From Rallus limicola (Eukaryota > Chordata > Aves > Gruiformes > Rallidae), in the NCBI GenBank assembly GCA_022605955.1, contig JAKCOZ010000574.1, positions 57,963-121,962 of the forward strand: a stretch of 64,000 nucleotides of DNA. Reading direction: 5' to 3'. Position numbers and translations under genes: made by a program. The notes under the pieces were generated by a model. The model made no database searches and was not told the DNA's origin. It saw only the letters and a program-made list of their open reading frames with translations. Positions 48,703 through 61,569 of this stretch are shown here, piece by piece (within the stretch, counting starts at the first letter, position 1; each line of letters opens with the position of its first letter).

Positions 48703-51474
48703 AGACAAGCTATGCCTTTCAGTCCTAGCTTCTTTACTTTGGGAGTTATTGCTGGACGTTTAGCATGTTTTGAACTGCAGTCTGCTAGGGCCGAGAAAAG
48801 CACCGTAGGAGGTTCCAGGCATGTTCCCTCTTTCCAGGCAAAGGAAAAGGCTGAGAGCCAAAGTGACAGGGTCTGCTTGTGTGTCCTGTTAGGAGGTTTC
48901 AGACAAGCTATGCCTTTCAGTCCTAGCTTCTTTACTTTGGGAGTTATTGCTGGACGTTTAGCATGTTTTGAACTGCAGTCTGCTAGGGCCGAGAAAAGCA
49001 CCGTAGGAGCTTCCAGGCATGTTCCCTCTTTCCAGGCAAAGGAAAAGGCTGAGAGCCAAAGTGACAGGGTCTGTTTGTGTGTCCTGTTAGGAGGTTTCAG
49101 ACAAGCTATGCCTTTCAGGCCTAGCTTCTTTACTTTGGGAGTTATTGCTGGACGTTTAGCATGTTTTGAACTGCAGTCTGCTAGGGCCGAGAAAAGCACC
49201 GTAGGAGGTTCCAGGCATGTTCCCTCTTTCCAGGCAAAGGAAAAGGCTGAGAGCCAAAGTGACAGGGTCTGCTTGTGTGTCCTGTTAGGAGGTTTCAGAC
49301 AAGCTATGCCTTTCATGCCTAGCTTCTTTACTTTGGGAGTTATTGCTGGACGTTTAGCATGTTTTGAACTGCAGTCTGCTAGGGCCGAGAAAAGCACCGT
49401 AGGAGCTTCCAGGCATGTTCCCTCTTTCCAGGCAAAGGAAAAGGCTGAGAGCCAAAGTGACAGGGTCTGTTTGTGTGTCCTGTTAAGAGGTTTCAGACAA
49501 GCTATGCCTTTCAGTCCTAGCTTCTTTACTTTGGGAGTTATTGCTGGACGTTTAGCATGTTTTGAACTGCAGTCTGCTAGGGCCGAGAAAAGCACCGTAG
49601 GAGGTTCCAGGCATGTTCCCTCTTTCCAGGCAAAGGAAAAGGCTGAGAGCCAAAGTGACAGGGTCTGCTTGTGTGTCCTGTTAGGAGGTTTCAGACAAGC
49701 TATGCCTTTCAGTCCTAGCTTCTTTACTTTGGGAGTTATTGCTGGACGTTTAGCATGTTTTGAACTGCAGTCTGCTAGGGCCGAGAAAAGCACCGTAGGA
49801 GGTTCCAGGCATGTTCCCTCTTTCCAGGCAAAGGAAAAGGCTGAGAGCCAAAGTGACAGGGTCTGCTTGTGTGTCCTGTTAGGAGGTTTCAGACAAGCTA
49901 TGCCTTTCAGTCCTAGCTTCTTTACTTTGGGAGTTATTGCTGGACGTTTAGCATGTTTTGAACTGCAGTCTGCTAGGGCCGAGAAAAGCACCGTAGGAGC
50001 TTCCAGGCATGTTCCCTCTTTCCAGGCAAAGGAAAAGGCTGAGAGCCAAAGTGACAGGGTCTGCTTGTGTGTCCTGTTAGGAGGTTTCAGACAAGCTATG
50101 CCTTTCAGTCCTAGCTTCTTTACTTTGGGAGTTATTGCTGGACGTTTAGCATGTTTTGAACTGCAGTCTGCTAGGGCCGAGAAAAGCACCGTAGGAGCTT
50201 CCAGGCATGTTCCCTCTTTCCAGGCAAAGGAAAAGGCTGAGAGCCAAAGTGACAGGGTCTGCTTGTGTGTCCTGTTAGGAGGTTTCAGACAAGCTATGCC
50301 TTTCAGTCCTAGCTTCTTTACTTTGGGAGTTATTGCTGGACGTTTAGCATGTTTTGAACTGCAGTCTGCTAGGGCCGAGAAAAGCACCGTAGGAGGTTCC
50401 AGGCATGTTCCCTCTTTCCAGGCAAAGGAAAAGGCTGAGAGCCAAAGTGACAGGGTCTGTTTGTGTGTCCTGTTAAGAGGTTTCAGACAAGCTATGCCTT
50501 TCAGGCCTAGCTTCTTTACTTTGGGAGTTATTGCTGGACGTTTAGCATGTTTTGAACTGCAGTCTGCTAGGGCCGAGAAAAGCACCGTAGGAGCTTCCAG
50601 GCATGTTCCCTCTTTCCAGGCAAAGGAAAAGGCTGAGAGCCAAAGTGACAGGGTCTGCTTGTGTGTCCTGTTAGGAGGTTTCAGACAAGCTATGCCTTTC
50701 AGTCCTAGCTTCTTTACTTTGGGAGTTATTGCTGGACGTTTAGCATGTTTTGAACTGCAGTCTGCTAGGGCCGAGAAAAGCACCATAGGAGCTTCCAGGC
50801 ATGTTCCCTCTTTCCAGGCAAAGGAAAAGGCTGAGAGCCAAAGTGACAGGGTCTGTTTGTGTGTCCTGTTAAGAGGTTTCAGACAAGCTATGCCTTTCAG
50901 TCCTAGCTTCTTTACTTTGGGAGTTATTGCTGGACGTTTAGCATGTTTTGAACTGCAGTCTGCTAGGGCCGAGAAAAGCACCGTAGGAGGTTCCAGGCAT
51001 GTTCCCTCTTTCCAGGCAAAGGAAAAGGCTGAGAGCCAAAGTGACAGGGTCTGCTTGTGTGTCCTGTTAGGAGGTTTCAGACAAGCTATGCCTTTCAGTC
51101 CTAGCTTCTTTACTTTGGGAGTTATTGCTGGACGTTTAGCATGTTTTGAACTGCAGTCTGCTAGGGCCGAGAAAAGCACCGTAGGAGCTTCCAGGCATGT
51201 TCCCTCTTTCCAGGCAAAGGAAAAGGCTGAGAGCCAAAGTGACAGGGTCTGCTTGTGTGTCCTGTTAGGAGGTTTCAGACAAGCTATGCCTTTCAGGCCT
51301 AGCTTCTTTACTTTGGGAGTTATTGCTGGACGTTTAGCATGTTTTGAACTGCAGTCTGCTAGGGCCGAGAAAAGCACCGTAGGAGGTTCCAGGCATGTTC
51401 CCTCTTTCCAGGCAAAGGAAAAGGCTGAGAGCCAAAGTGACAGGGTCTGCTTGTGTGTCCTGTTAGGAGGTTTC
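48703..51474. repeat. Monomers with an 11-monomer internal step
   Basis: Fourteen monomers. SG, SA, RG, MA with T174/A190 start at 48703, and the same four types start again at 50881 (2178 bp, 11 x 198), running into 51475. The SA at 48901 has T174 together with G190, a recombinant of the usual linked pair. The stretch SG(T174/A190), RA, SA with CCATAGG, SG at 50287-51078 resembles units 6-9 of the terminal higher-order repeat. Confidence 0.7.
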
Positions 51475-54400
51475 AGACAAGCTATGCCTTTCATGCCTAG
51501 CTTCTTTACTTTGGGAGTTATTGCTGGACGTTTAGCATGTTTTGAACTGCAGTCTGCTAGGGCCTAGAAAAGCACCGTAGGAGCTTCCAGGCATGTTCCC
51601 TCTTTCCAGGCAAAGGAAAAGGCTGAGAGCCAAAGTGACAGGGTCTGTTTGTGTGTCCTGTTAAGAGGTTTCAGACAAGCTATGCCTTTCAGGCCTAGCT
51701 TCTTTACTTTGGGAGTTATTGCTGGACGTTTAGCATGTTTTGAACTGCAGTCTGCTAGGGCCGAGAAAAGCACCGTAGGAGCTTCCAGGCATGTTCCCTC
51801 TTTCCAGGCAAAGGAAAAGGCTGAGAGCCAAAGTGACAGGGTCTGCTTGTGTGTCCTGTTAGGAGGTTTCAGACAAGCTATGCCTTTCATGCCTAGCTTC
51901 TTTACTTTGGGAGTTATTGCTGGACGTTTAGCATGTTTTGAACTGCAGTCTGCTAGGGCCGAGAAAAGCACCGTAGGAGGTTCCAGGCATGTTCCCTCTT
52001 TCCAGGCAAAGGAAAAGGCTGAGAGCCAAAGTGACAGGGTCTGCTTGTGTGTCCTGTTAGGAGGTTTCAGACAAGCTATGCCTTTCAGTCCTAGCTTCTT
52101 TACTTTGGGAGTTATTGCTGGACGTTTAGCATGTTTTGAACTGCAGTCTGCTAGGGCCGAGAAAAGCACCGTAGGAGCTTCCAGGCATGTTCCCTCTTTC
52201 CAGGCAAAGGAAAAGGCTGAGAGCCAAAGTGACAGGGTCTGCTTGTGTGTCCTGTTAGGAGGTTTCAGACAAGCTATGCCTTTCAGTCCTAGCTTCTTTA
52301 CTTTGGGAGTTATTGCTGGACGTTTAGCATGTTTTGAACTGCAGTCTGCTAGGGCCGAGAAAAGCACCGTAGGAGGTTCCAGGCATGTTCCCTCTTTCCA
52401 GGCAAAGGAAAAGGCTGAGAGCCAAAGTGACAGGGTCTGCTTGTGTGTCCTGTTAGGAGGTTTCAGACAAGCTATGCCTTTCATGCCTAGCTTCTTTACT
52501 TTGGGAGTTATTGCTGGACGTTTAGCATGTTTTGAACTGCAGTCTGCTAGGGCCGAGAAAAGCACCGTAGGAGCTTCCAGGCATGTTCCCTCTTTCCAGG
52601 CAAAGGAAAAGGCTGAGAGCCAAAGTGACAGGGTCTGCTTGTGTGTCCTGTTAGGAGGTTTCAGACAAGCTATGCCTTTCAGTCCTAGCTTCTTTACTTT
52701 GGGAGTTATTGCTGGACGTTTAGCATGTTTTGAACTGCAGTCTGCTAGGGCCGAGAAAAGCACCGTAGGAGCTTCCAGGCATGTTCCCTCTTTCCAGGCA
52801 AAGGAAAAGGCTGAGAGCCAAAGTGACAGGGTCTGTTTGTGTGTCCTGTTAAGAGCTTTCAGACAAGCTATGCCTTTCAGTCCTAGCTTCTTTACTTTGG
52901 GAGTTATTGCTGGACGTTTAGCATGTTTTGAACTGCAGTCTGCTAGGGCCGAGAAAACCACCGTAGGAGCTTCCAGGCATGTTCCCTCTTTCCAGGCAAA
53001 GGAAAAGGCTGAGAGCCAAAGTGACAGGGTCTGCTTGTGTGTCCTGTTAGGAGGTTTCAGACAAGCTATGCCTTTCAGTCCTAGCTTCTTTACTTTGGGA
53101 GTTATTGCTGGACGTTTAGCATGTTTTGAACTGCAGTCTGCTAGGGCCGAGAAAAGCACCGTAGGAGCTTCCAGGCATGTTCCCTCTTTCCAGGCAAAGG
53201 AAAAGGCTGAGAGCCAAAGTGACAGGGTCTGCTTGTGTGTCCTGTTAGGAGGTTTCAGACAAGCTATGCCTTTCATGCCTAGCTTCTTTACTTTGGGAGT
53301 TATTGCTGGACGTTTAGCATGTTTTGAACTGCAGTCTGCTAGGGCCGAGAAAAGCACCGTAGGAGCTTCCAGGCATGTTCCCTCTTTCCAGGCAAAGGAA
53401 AAGGCTGAGAGCCAAAGTGACAGGGTCTGCTTGTGTGTCCTGTTAGGAGGTTTCAGACAAGCTATGCCTTTCAGTCCTAGCTTCTTTACTTTGGGAGTTA
53501 TTGCTGGACGTTTAGCATGTTTTGAACTGCAGTCTGCTAGGGCCGAGAAAAGCACCGTAGGAGCTTCCAGGCATGTTCCCTCTTTCCAGGCAAAGGAAAA
53601 GGCTGAGAGCCAAAGTGACAGGGTCTGCTTGTGTGTCCTGTTAGGAGGTTTCAGACAAGCTATGCCTTTCAGTCCTAGCTTCTTTACTTTGGGAGTTATT
53701 GCTGGACGTTTAGCATGTTTTGAACTGCAGTCTGCTAGGGCCGAGAAAAGCACCGTAGGAGCTTCCAGGCATGTTCCCTCTTTCCAGGCAAAGGAAAAGG
53801 CTGAGAGCCAAAGTGACAGGGTCTGCTTGTGTGTCCTGTTAGGAGGTTTCAGACAAGCTATGCCTTTTAGTCCTAGCTTCTTTACTTTGGGAGTTATTGC
53901 TGGACGTTTAGCATGTTTTGAACTGCAGTCTGCTAGGGCCGAGAAAAGCACCGTAGGAGCTTCCAGGCATGTTCCCTCTTTCCAGGCAAAGGAAAAGGCT
54001 GAGAGCCAAAGTGACAGGGTCTGCTTGTGTGTCCTGTTAGGAGGTTTCAGACAAGCTATGCCTTTCAGTCCTAGCTTCTTTACTTTGGGAGTTATTGCTG
54101 GACGTTTAGCATGTTTTGAACTGCAGTCTGCTAGGGCCGAGAAAAGCACCGTAGGAGCTTCCAGGCATGTTCCCTCTTTCCAGGCAAAGGAAAAGGCTGA
54201 GAGCCAAAGTGACAGGGTCTGCTTGTGTGTCCTGTTAGGAGGTTTCAGACAAGCTATGCCTTTCAGTCCTAGCTTCTTTACTTTGGGAGTTATTGCTGGA
54301 CGTTTAGCATGTTTTGAACTGCAGTCTGCTAGGGCCGAGAAAAGCACCGTAGGAGCTTCCAGGCATGTTCCCTCTTTCCAGGCAAAGGAAAAGGCTGAGA

Positions 54401-55632
54401 GCCAAAGTGACAGGGTCTGCTTGTGTGTCCTGTTAGGAGGTTTCAGACAAGCTATGCCTTTCAGTCCTAGCTTCTTTACTTTGGGAGTTATTGCTGGACG
54501 TTTAGCATGTTTTGAACTGCAGTCTGCTAGGGCCGAGAAAAGCACCGTAGGAGCTTCCAGGCATGTTCCCTCTTTCCAGGCAAAGGAAAAGGCTGAGAGC
54601 CAAAGTGACAGGGTCTGCTTGTGTGTCCTGTTAGGAGGTTTCAGACAAGCTATGCCTTTTAGTCCTAGCTTCTTTACTTTGGGAGTTATTGCTGGACGTT
54701 TAGCATGTTTTGAACTGCAGTCTGCTAGGGCCGAGAAAAGCACCGTAGGAGCTTCCAGGCATGTTCCCTCTTTCCAGGCAAAGGAAAAGGCTGAGAGCCA
54801 AAGTGACAGGGTCTGCTTGTGTGTCCTGTTAGGAGGTTTCAGACAAGCTATGCCTTTCAGTCCTAGCTTCTTTACTTTGGGAGTTATTGCTGGACGTTTA
54901 GCATGTTTTGAACTGCAGTCTGCTAGGGCCGAGAAAAGCACCGTAGGAGCTTCCAGGCATGTTCCCTCTTTCCAGGCAAAGGAAAAGGCTGAGAGCCAAA
55001 GTGACAGGGTCTGCTTGTGTGTCCTGTTAGGAGGTTTCAGACAAGCTATGCCTTTCAGTCCTAGCTTCTTTACTTTGGGAGTTATTGCTGGACGTTTAGC
55101 ATGTTTTGAACTGCAGTCTGCTAGGGCCGAGAAAAGCACCGTAGGAGCTTCCAGGCATGTTCCCTCTTTCCAGGCAAAGGAAAAGGCTGAGAGCCAAAGT
55201 GACAGGGTCTGCTTGTGTGTCCTGTTAGGAGGTTTCAGACAAGCTATGCCTTTCAGTCCTAGCTTCTTTACTTTGGGAGTTATTGCTGGACGTTTAGCAT
55301 GTTTTGAACTGCAGTCTGCTAGGGCCGAGAAAAGCACCGTAGGAGGTTCCAGGCATGTTCCCTCTTTCCAGGCAAAGGAAAAGGCTGAGAGCCAAAGTGA
55401 CAGGGTCTGCTTGTGTGTCCTGTTAGGAGGTTTCAGACAAGCTATGCCTTTCAGTCCTAGCTTCTTTACTTTGGGAGTTATTGCTGGACGTTTAGCATGT
55501 TTTGAACTGCAGTCTGCTAGGGCCGAGAAAAGCACCGTAGGAGCTTCCAGGCATGTTCCCTCTTTCCAGGCAAAGGAAAAGGCTGAGAGCCAAAGTGACA
55601 GGGTCTGCTTGTGTGTCCTGTTAGGAGGTTTC
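51475..55632. repeat. 21 monomers including a homogenised SA run
   Basis: Phase is exact (21 x 198). The first monomer has GGGCCTAGAAA, a stop codon in the plus-strand frame (near 51564). The monomer at 52663 has TTAAGAGCTTTC and the next has GAAAACCACC. From 53455 to 55236 nine SA monomers follow each other with almost no differences. Inside the run CCTTTTAG (for CCTTTCAG) occurs at 53868 and 54660, 792 bp (4 monomers) apart. Confidence 0.85.
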
Positions 55633-58600
55633 AGACAAGCTATGCCTTTTCAGTCCTAGCTTCTTTACTTTGGGAGTTATTGCTGGACGTTTAGCATGTT
55701 TTGAACTGCAGTCTGCTAGGGCCGAGAAAAGCACCGTAGGAGCTTCCAGGCATGTTCCCTCTTTCCAGGCAAAGGAAAAGGCTGAGAGCCAAAGTGACAG
55801 GGTCTGTTTGTGTGTCCTGTTAAGAGGTTTCAGACAAGCTATGCCTTTCAGTCCTAGCTTCTTTACTTTGGGAGTTATTGCTGGACGTTTAGCATGTTTT
55901 GAACTGCAGTCTGCTAGGGCCGAGAAAAGCACCGTAGGAGCTTCCAGGCATGTTCCCTCTTTCCAGGCAAAGGAAAAGGCTGAGAGCCAAAGTGACAGGG
56001 TCTGCTTGTGTGTCCTGGTAGGAGGTTTCAGACAAGCTATGCCTTTCATGCCTAGCTTCTTTACTTTGGGAGTTATTGCTGGACGTTTAGCATGTTTTGA
56101 ACTGCAGTCTGCTAGGGCCGAGAAAAGCACCGTAGGAGGTTCCAGGCATGTTCCCTCTTTCCAGGCAAAGGAAAAGGCTGAGAGCCAAAGTGACAGGGTC
56201 TGCTTGTGTGTCCTGTTAGGAGGTTTCAGACAAGCTATGCCTTTCAGTCCTAGCTTCTTTACTTTGGGAGTTATTGCTGGACGTTTAGCATGTTTTGAAC
56301 TGCAGTCTGCTAGGGCCGAGAAAAGCACCGTAGGAGCTTCCAGGCATGTTCCCTCTTTCCAGGCAAAGGAAAAGGCTGAGAGCCAAAGTGACAGGGTCTG
56401 CTTGTGTGTCCTGTTAGGAGGTTTCAGATAAGCTATGCCTTTCATGCCTAGCTTCTTTACTTTGGGAGTTATTGCTGGACGTTTAGCATGTTTTGAACTG
56501 CAGTCTGCTAGGGCCGAGAAAAGCACCGTAGGAGCTTCCAGGCATGTTCCCTCTTTCCAGGCAAAGGAAAAGGCTGAGAGCCAAAGTGACAGGGTCTGCT
56601 TGTGTGTCCTGTTAGGAGGTTTCAGACAAGCTATGCCTTTCATGCCTAGCTTCTTTACTTTGGGAGTTATTGCTGGACGTTTAGCATGTTTTGAACTGCA
56701 GTCTGCTAGGGCCGAGAAAAGCACCGTAGGAGGTTCCAGGCATGTTCCCTCTTTCCAGGCAAAGGAAAAGGCTGAGAGCCAAAGTGACAGGGTCTGTTTG
56801 TGTGTCCTGTTAAGAGGTTTCAGACAAGCTATGCCTTTCAGGCCTAGCTTCTTTACTTTGGGAGTTATTGCTGGACGTTTAGCATGTTTTGAACTGCAGT
56901 CTGCTAGGGCCGAGAAAAGCACCGTAGGAGCTTCCAGGCATGTTCCCTCTTTCCAGGCAAAGGAAAAGGCTGAGAGCCAAAGTGACAGGGTCTGCTTGTG
57001 TGTCCTGTTAGGAGGTTTCAGACAAGCTATGCCTTTCAGTCCTAGCTTCTTTACTTTGGGAGTTATTGCTGGACGTTTAGCATGTTTTGAACTGCAGTCT
57101 GCTAGGGCCGAGAAAAGCACCATAGGAGCTTCCAGGCATGTTCCCTCTTTCCAGGCAAAGGAAAAGGCTGAGAGCCAAAGTGACAGGGTCTGTTTGTGTG
57201 TCCTGTTAAGAGGTTTCAGACAAGCTATGCCTTTCATGCCTAGCTTCTTTACTTTGGGAGTTATTGCTGGACGTTTAGCATGTTTTGAACTGCAGTCTGC
57301 TAGGGCCGAGAAAAGCACCGTAGGAGGTTCCAGGCATGTTCCCTCTTTCCAGGCAAAGGAAAAGGCTGAGAGCCAAAGTGACAGGGTCTGCTTGTGTGTC
57401 CTGTTAGGAGGTTTCAGACAAGCTATGCCTTTCATGCCTATCTTCTTTACTTTGGGAGTTATTGCTGGACGTTTAGCATGTTTTGAACTGCAGTCTGCTA
57501 GGGCCGAGAAAAGCACCGTAGGAGCTTCCAGGCATGTTCCCTCTTTCCAGGCAAAGGAAAAGGCTGAGAGCCAAAGTGACAGGGTCTGCTTGTGTGTCCT
57601 GTTAGGAGGTTTCAGACAAGCTATGCCTTTCATGCCTAGCTTCTTTACTTTGGGAGTTATTGCTGGACGTTTAGCATGTTTTGAACTGCAGTCTGCTAGG
57701 GCCGAGAAAAGCACCGTAGGAGCTTCCAGGCATGTTCCCTCTTTCCAGGCAAAGGAAAAGGCTGAGAGCCAAAGTGACAGGGTCTGCTTGTGTGTCCTGG
57801 TAGGAGGTTTCAGACAAGCTATGCCTTTCAGTCCTAGCTTCTTTACTTTGGGAGTTATTGCTGGACGTTTAGCATGTTTTGAACTGCAGTCTGCTAGGGC
57901 CGAGAAAAGCACCGTAGGAGGTTCCAGGCATGTTCCCTCTTTCCAGGCAAAGGAAAAGGCTGAGAGCCAAAGTGACAGGGTCTGCTTGTGTGTCCTGTTA
58001 GGAGGTTTCAGACAAGCTATGCCTTTCAATCCTAGCTTCTTTACTTTGGGAGTTATTGCTGGACGTTTAGCATGTTTTGAACTGCAGTCTGCTAGGGCCG
58101 AGAAAAGCACCGTAGGAGCTTCCAGGCATGTTCCCTCTTTCTAGGCAAAGGAAAAGGCTGAGAGCCAAAGTGACAGGGTCTGCTTGTGTGTCCTGTTAGG
58201 AGGTTTCAGACAAGCTATGCCTTTCAGTCCTAGCTTCTTTACTTTGGGAGTTATTGCTGGACGTTTAGCATGTTTTGAACTGCAGTCTGCTAGGGCCGAG
58301 AAAAGCACCGTAGGAGCTTCCAGGCATGTTCCCTCTTTCCAGGCAAAGGAAAAGGCTGAGAGCCAAAGTGACAGGGTCTGCTTGTGTGTCCTGTTAGGAG
58401 GTTTCAGACAAGCTATGCCTTTCAGTCCTAGCTTCTTTACTTTGGGAGTTATTGCTGGACGTTTAGCATGTTTTGAACTGCAGTCTGCTAGGGCCGAGAA
58501 AAGCACCGTAGGAGGTTCCAGGCATGTTCCCTCTTTCCAGGCAAAGGAAAAGGCTGAGAGCCAAAGTGACAGGGTCTGCTTGTGTGTCCTGTTAGGAGGT

Positions 58601-58800
58601 TTCAGACAAGCTATGCCTTTCAGTCCTAGCTTCTTTACTTTGGGAGTTATTGCTGGACGTTTAGCATGTTTTGAACTGCAGTCTGCTAGGGCCGAGAAAA
58701 GCACCGTAGGAGCTTCCAGGCATGTTCCCTCTTTCCAGGCAAAGGAAAAGGCTGAGAGCCAAAGTGACAGGGTCTCTTGTGTGTCCTGTTAGGAGGTTTC
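55633..58800. repeat. Terminal higher-order repeat, copy a (16 monomers)
   Basis: Order: SA with T174/A190 (+1 T near 55650), SA with CCTGGTAGG, MG, SA, MA with CAGATAAG (a TAA in the plus frame), MG with T174/A190, RA, SA with CCATAGG and T174/A190, MG, M with CCTATCTTC, MA with CCTGGTAGG, SG, NA, SA, SG, SA with GTCTCTTG (-1 bp). It has two monomers more than the next copy, between the N unit and the end. Confidence 0.88.
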
Positions 58801-61569
58801 AGACAAGCTATGCCTTTCAGTCCTAGCTTCTTTACTTTGGGAGTTATTGCTGGACGTTTAGCATGTTTTGAACTGCAGTCTGCTAGGGCCGAGAAAAGCA
58901 CCGTAGGAGCTTCCAGGCATGTTCCCTCTTTCCAGGCAAAGGAAAAGGCTGAGAGCCAAAGTGACAGGGTCTGTTTGTGTGTCCTGTTAAGAGGTTTCAG
59001 ACAAGCTATGCCTTTCAGTCCTAGCTTCTTTACTTTGGGAGTTATTGCTGGACGTTTAGCATGTTTTGAACTGCAGTCTGCTAGGGCCGAGAAAAGCACC
59101 GTAGGAGCTTCCAGGCATGTTCCCTCTTTCCAGGCAAAGGAAAAGGCTGAGAGCCAAAGTGACAGGGTCTGCTTGTGTGTCCTGGTAGGAGGTTTCAGAC
59201 AAGCTATGCCTTTCATGCCTAGCTTCTTTACTTTGGGAGTTATTGCTGGACGTTTAGCATGTTTTGAACTGCAGTCTGCTAGGGCCGAGAAAAGCACCGT
59301 AGGAGGTTCCAGGCATGTTCCCTCTTTCCAGGCAAAGGAAAAGGCTGAGAGCCAAAGTGACAGGGTCTGCTTGTGTGTCCTGTTAGGAGGTTTCAGACAA
59401 GCTATGCCTTTCAGTCCTAGCTTCTTTACTTTGGGAGTTATTGCTGGACGTTAGCATGTTTTGAACTGCAGTCTGCTAGGGCCGAGAAAAGCACCGTAGG
59501 AGCTTCCAGGCATGTTCCCTCTTTCCAGGCAAAGGAAAAGGCTGAGAGCCAAAGTGACAGGGTCTGCTTGTGTGTCCTGTTAGGAGGTTTCAGATAAGCT
59601 ATGCCTTTCATGCCTAGCTTCTTTACTTTGGGAGTTATTGCTGGACGTTTAGCATGTTTGAACTGCAGTCTGCTAGGGCCGAGAAAAGCACCGTAGGAGC
59701 TTCCAGGCATGTTCCCTCTTTCCAGGCAAAGGAAAAGGCTGAGAGCCAAAGTGACAGGGTCTGCTTGTGTGTCCTGTTAGGAGGTTTCAGACAAGCTATG
59801 CCTTTCATGCCTAGCTTCTTTACTTTGGGAGTTATTGCTGGACGTTTAGCATGTTTTGAACTGCAGTCTGCTAGGGCCGAGAAAAGCACCGTAGGAGGTT
59901 CCAGGCATGTTCCCTCTTTCCAGGCAAAGGAAAAGGCTGAGAGCCAAAGTGACAGGGTCTGTTTGTGTGTCCTGTTAAGAGGTTTCAGACAAGCTATGCC
60001 TTTCAGGCCTAGCTTCTTTACTTTGGGAGTTATTGCTGGACGTTTAGCATGTTTTGAACTGCAGTCTGCTAGGGCCGAGAAAAGCACCGTAGGAGCTTCC
60101 AGGCATGTTCCCTCTTTCCAGGCAAAGGAAAAGGCTGAGAGCCAAAGTGACAGGGTCTGCTTGTGTGTCCTGTTAGGAGGTTTCAGACAAGCTATGCCTT
60201 TCAGTCCTAGCTTCTTTACTTTGGGAGTTATTGCTGGACGTTTAGCATGTTTTGAACTGCAGTCTGCTAGGGCCGAGAAAAGCACCATAGGAGCTTCCAG
60301 GCATGTTCCCTCTTTCCAGGCAAAGGAAAAGGCTGAGAGCCAAAGTGACAGGGTCTGTTTGTGTGTCCTGTTAAGAGGTTTCAGACAAGCTATGCCTTTC
60401 ATGCCTAGCTTCTTTACTTTGGGAGTTATTGCTGGACGTTTAGCATGTTTTGAACTGCAGTCTGCTAGGGCCGAGAAAAGCACCGTAGGAGGTTCCAGGC
60501 ATGTTCCCTCTTTCCAGGCAAAGGAAAAGGCTGAGAGCCAAAGTGACAGGGTCTGCTTGTGTGTCCTGTTAGGAGGTTTCAGACAAGCTATGCCTTTCAT
60601 GCCTATCTTCTTTACTTTGGGAGTTATTGCTGGACGTTTAGCATGTTTTGAACTGCAGTCTGCTAGGGCCGAGAAAAGCACCGTAGGAGCTTCCAGGCAT
60701 GTTCCCTCTTTCCAGGCAAAGGAAAAGGCTGAGAGCCAAAGTGACAGGGTCTGCTTGTGTGTCCTGTTAGGAGGTTTCAGACAAGCTATGCCTTTCATGC
60801 CTAGCTTCTTTACTTTGGGAGTTATTGCTGGACGTTTAGCATGTTTTGAACTGCAGTCTGCTAGGGCCGAGAAAAGCACCGTAGGAGCTTCCAGGCATGT
60901 TCCCTCTTTCCAGGCAAAGGAAAAGGCTGAGAGCCAAAGTGACAGGGTCTGCTTGTGTGTCCTGGTAGGAGGTTTCAGACAAGCTATGCCTTTCATGCCT
61001 AGCTTCTTTACTTTGGGAGTTATTGCTGGACGTTTAGCATGTTTTGAACTGCAGTCTGCTAGGGCCGAGAAAAGCACCGTAGGAGGTTCCAGGCATGTTC
61101 CCTCTTTCCAGGCAAAGGAAAAGGCTGAGAGCCAAAGTGACAGGGTCTGCTTGTGTGTCCTGTTAGGAGGTTTCAGACAAGCTATGCCTTTCAATCCTAG
61201 CTTCTTTACTTTGGGAGTTATTGCTGGACGTTTAGCATGTTTTGAACTGCAGTCTGCTAGGGCCGAGAAAAGCACCGTAGGAGCTTCCAGGCATGTTCCC
61301 TCTTTCCAGGCAAAGGAAAAGGCTGAGAGCCAAAGTGACAGGGTCTGCTTGTGTGTCCTGTTAGGAGGTTTCAGACAAGCTATGCCTTTCAGTCCTAGCT
61401 TCTTTACTTTGGGAGTTATTGCTGGACGTTTAGCATGTTTTGAACTGCAGTCTGCTAGGGCCGAGAAAAGCACCGTAGGAGGTTCCAGGCATGTTCCCTC
61501 TTTCCAGGCAAAGGAAAAGGCTGAGAGCCAAAGTGACAGGGTCTCTTGTGTGTCCTGTTAGGAGGTTTC
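58801..61569. repeat. Terminal higher-order repeat, copy b (14 monomers)
   Basis: Repeats copy a unit for unit up to the N type, then closes with one SG monomer carrying the same GTCTCTTG 1-bp deletion (near 61544). CAGATAAG is at 59595 and CCTATCTTC at 60606. Two private single-T losses occur in this copy (GGACGTTAGC near 59452, CATGTTTGAAC near 59660); copies a and c lack them. Confidence 0.88.

Noticed and set aside
58770..61550. The GTCTCTTG 1-bp deletions as sequencing errors
   Set aside because: The same deletion lies in the last unit of two successive higher-order copies and is not in a homopolymer, so a shared inherited change is more likely, though copied assembly error cannot be excluded.
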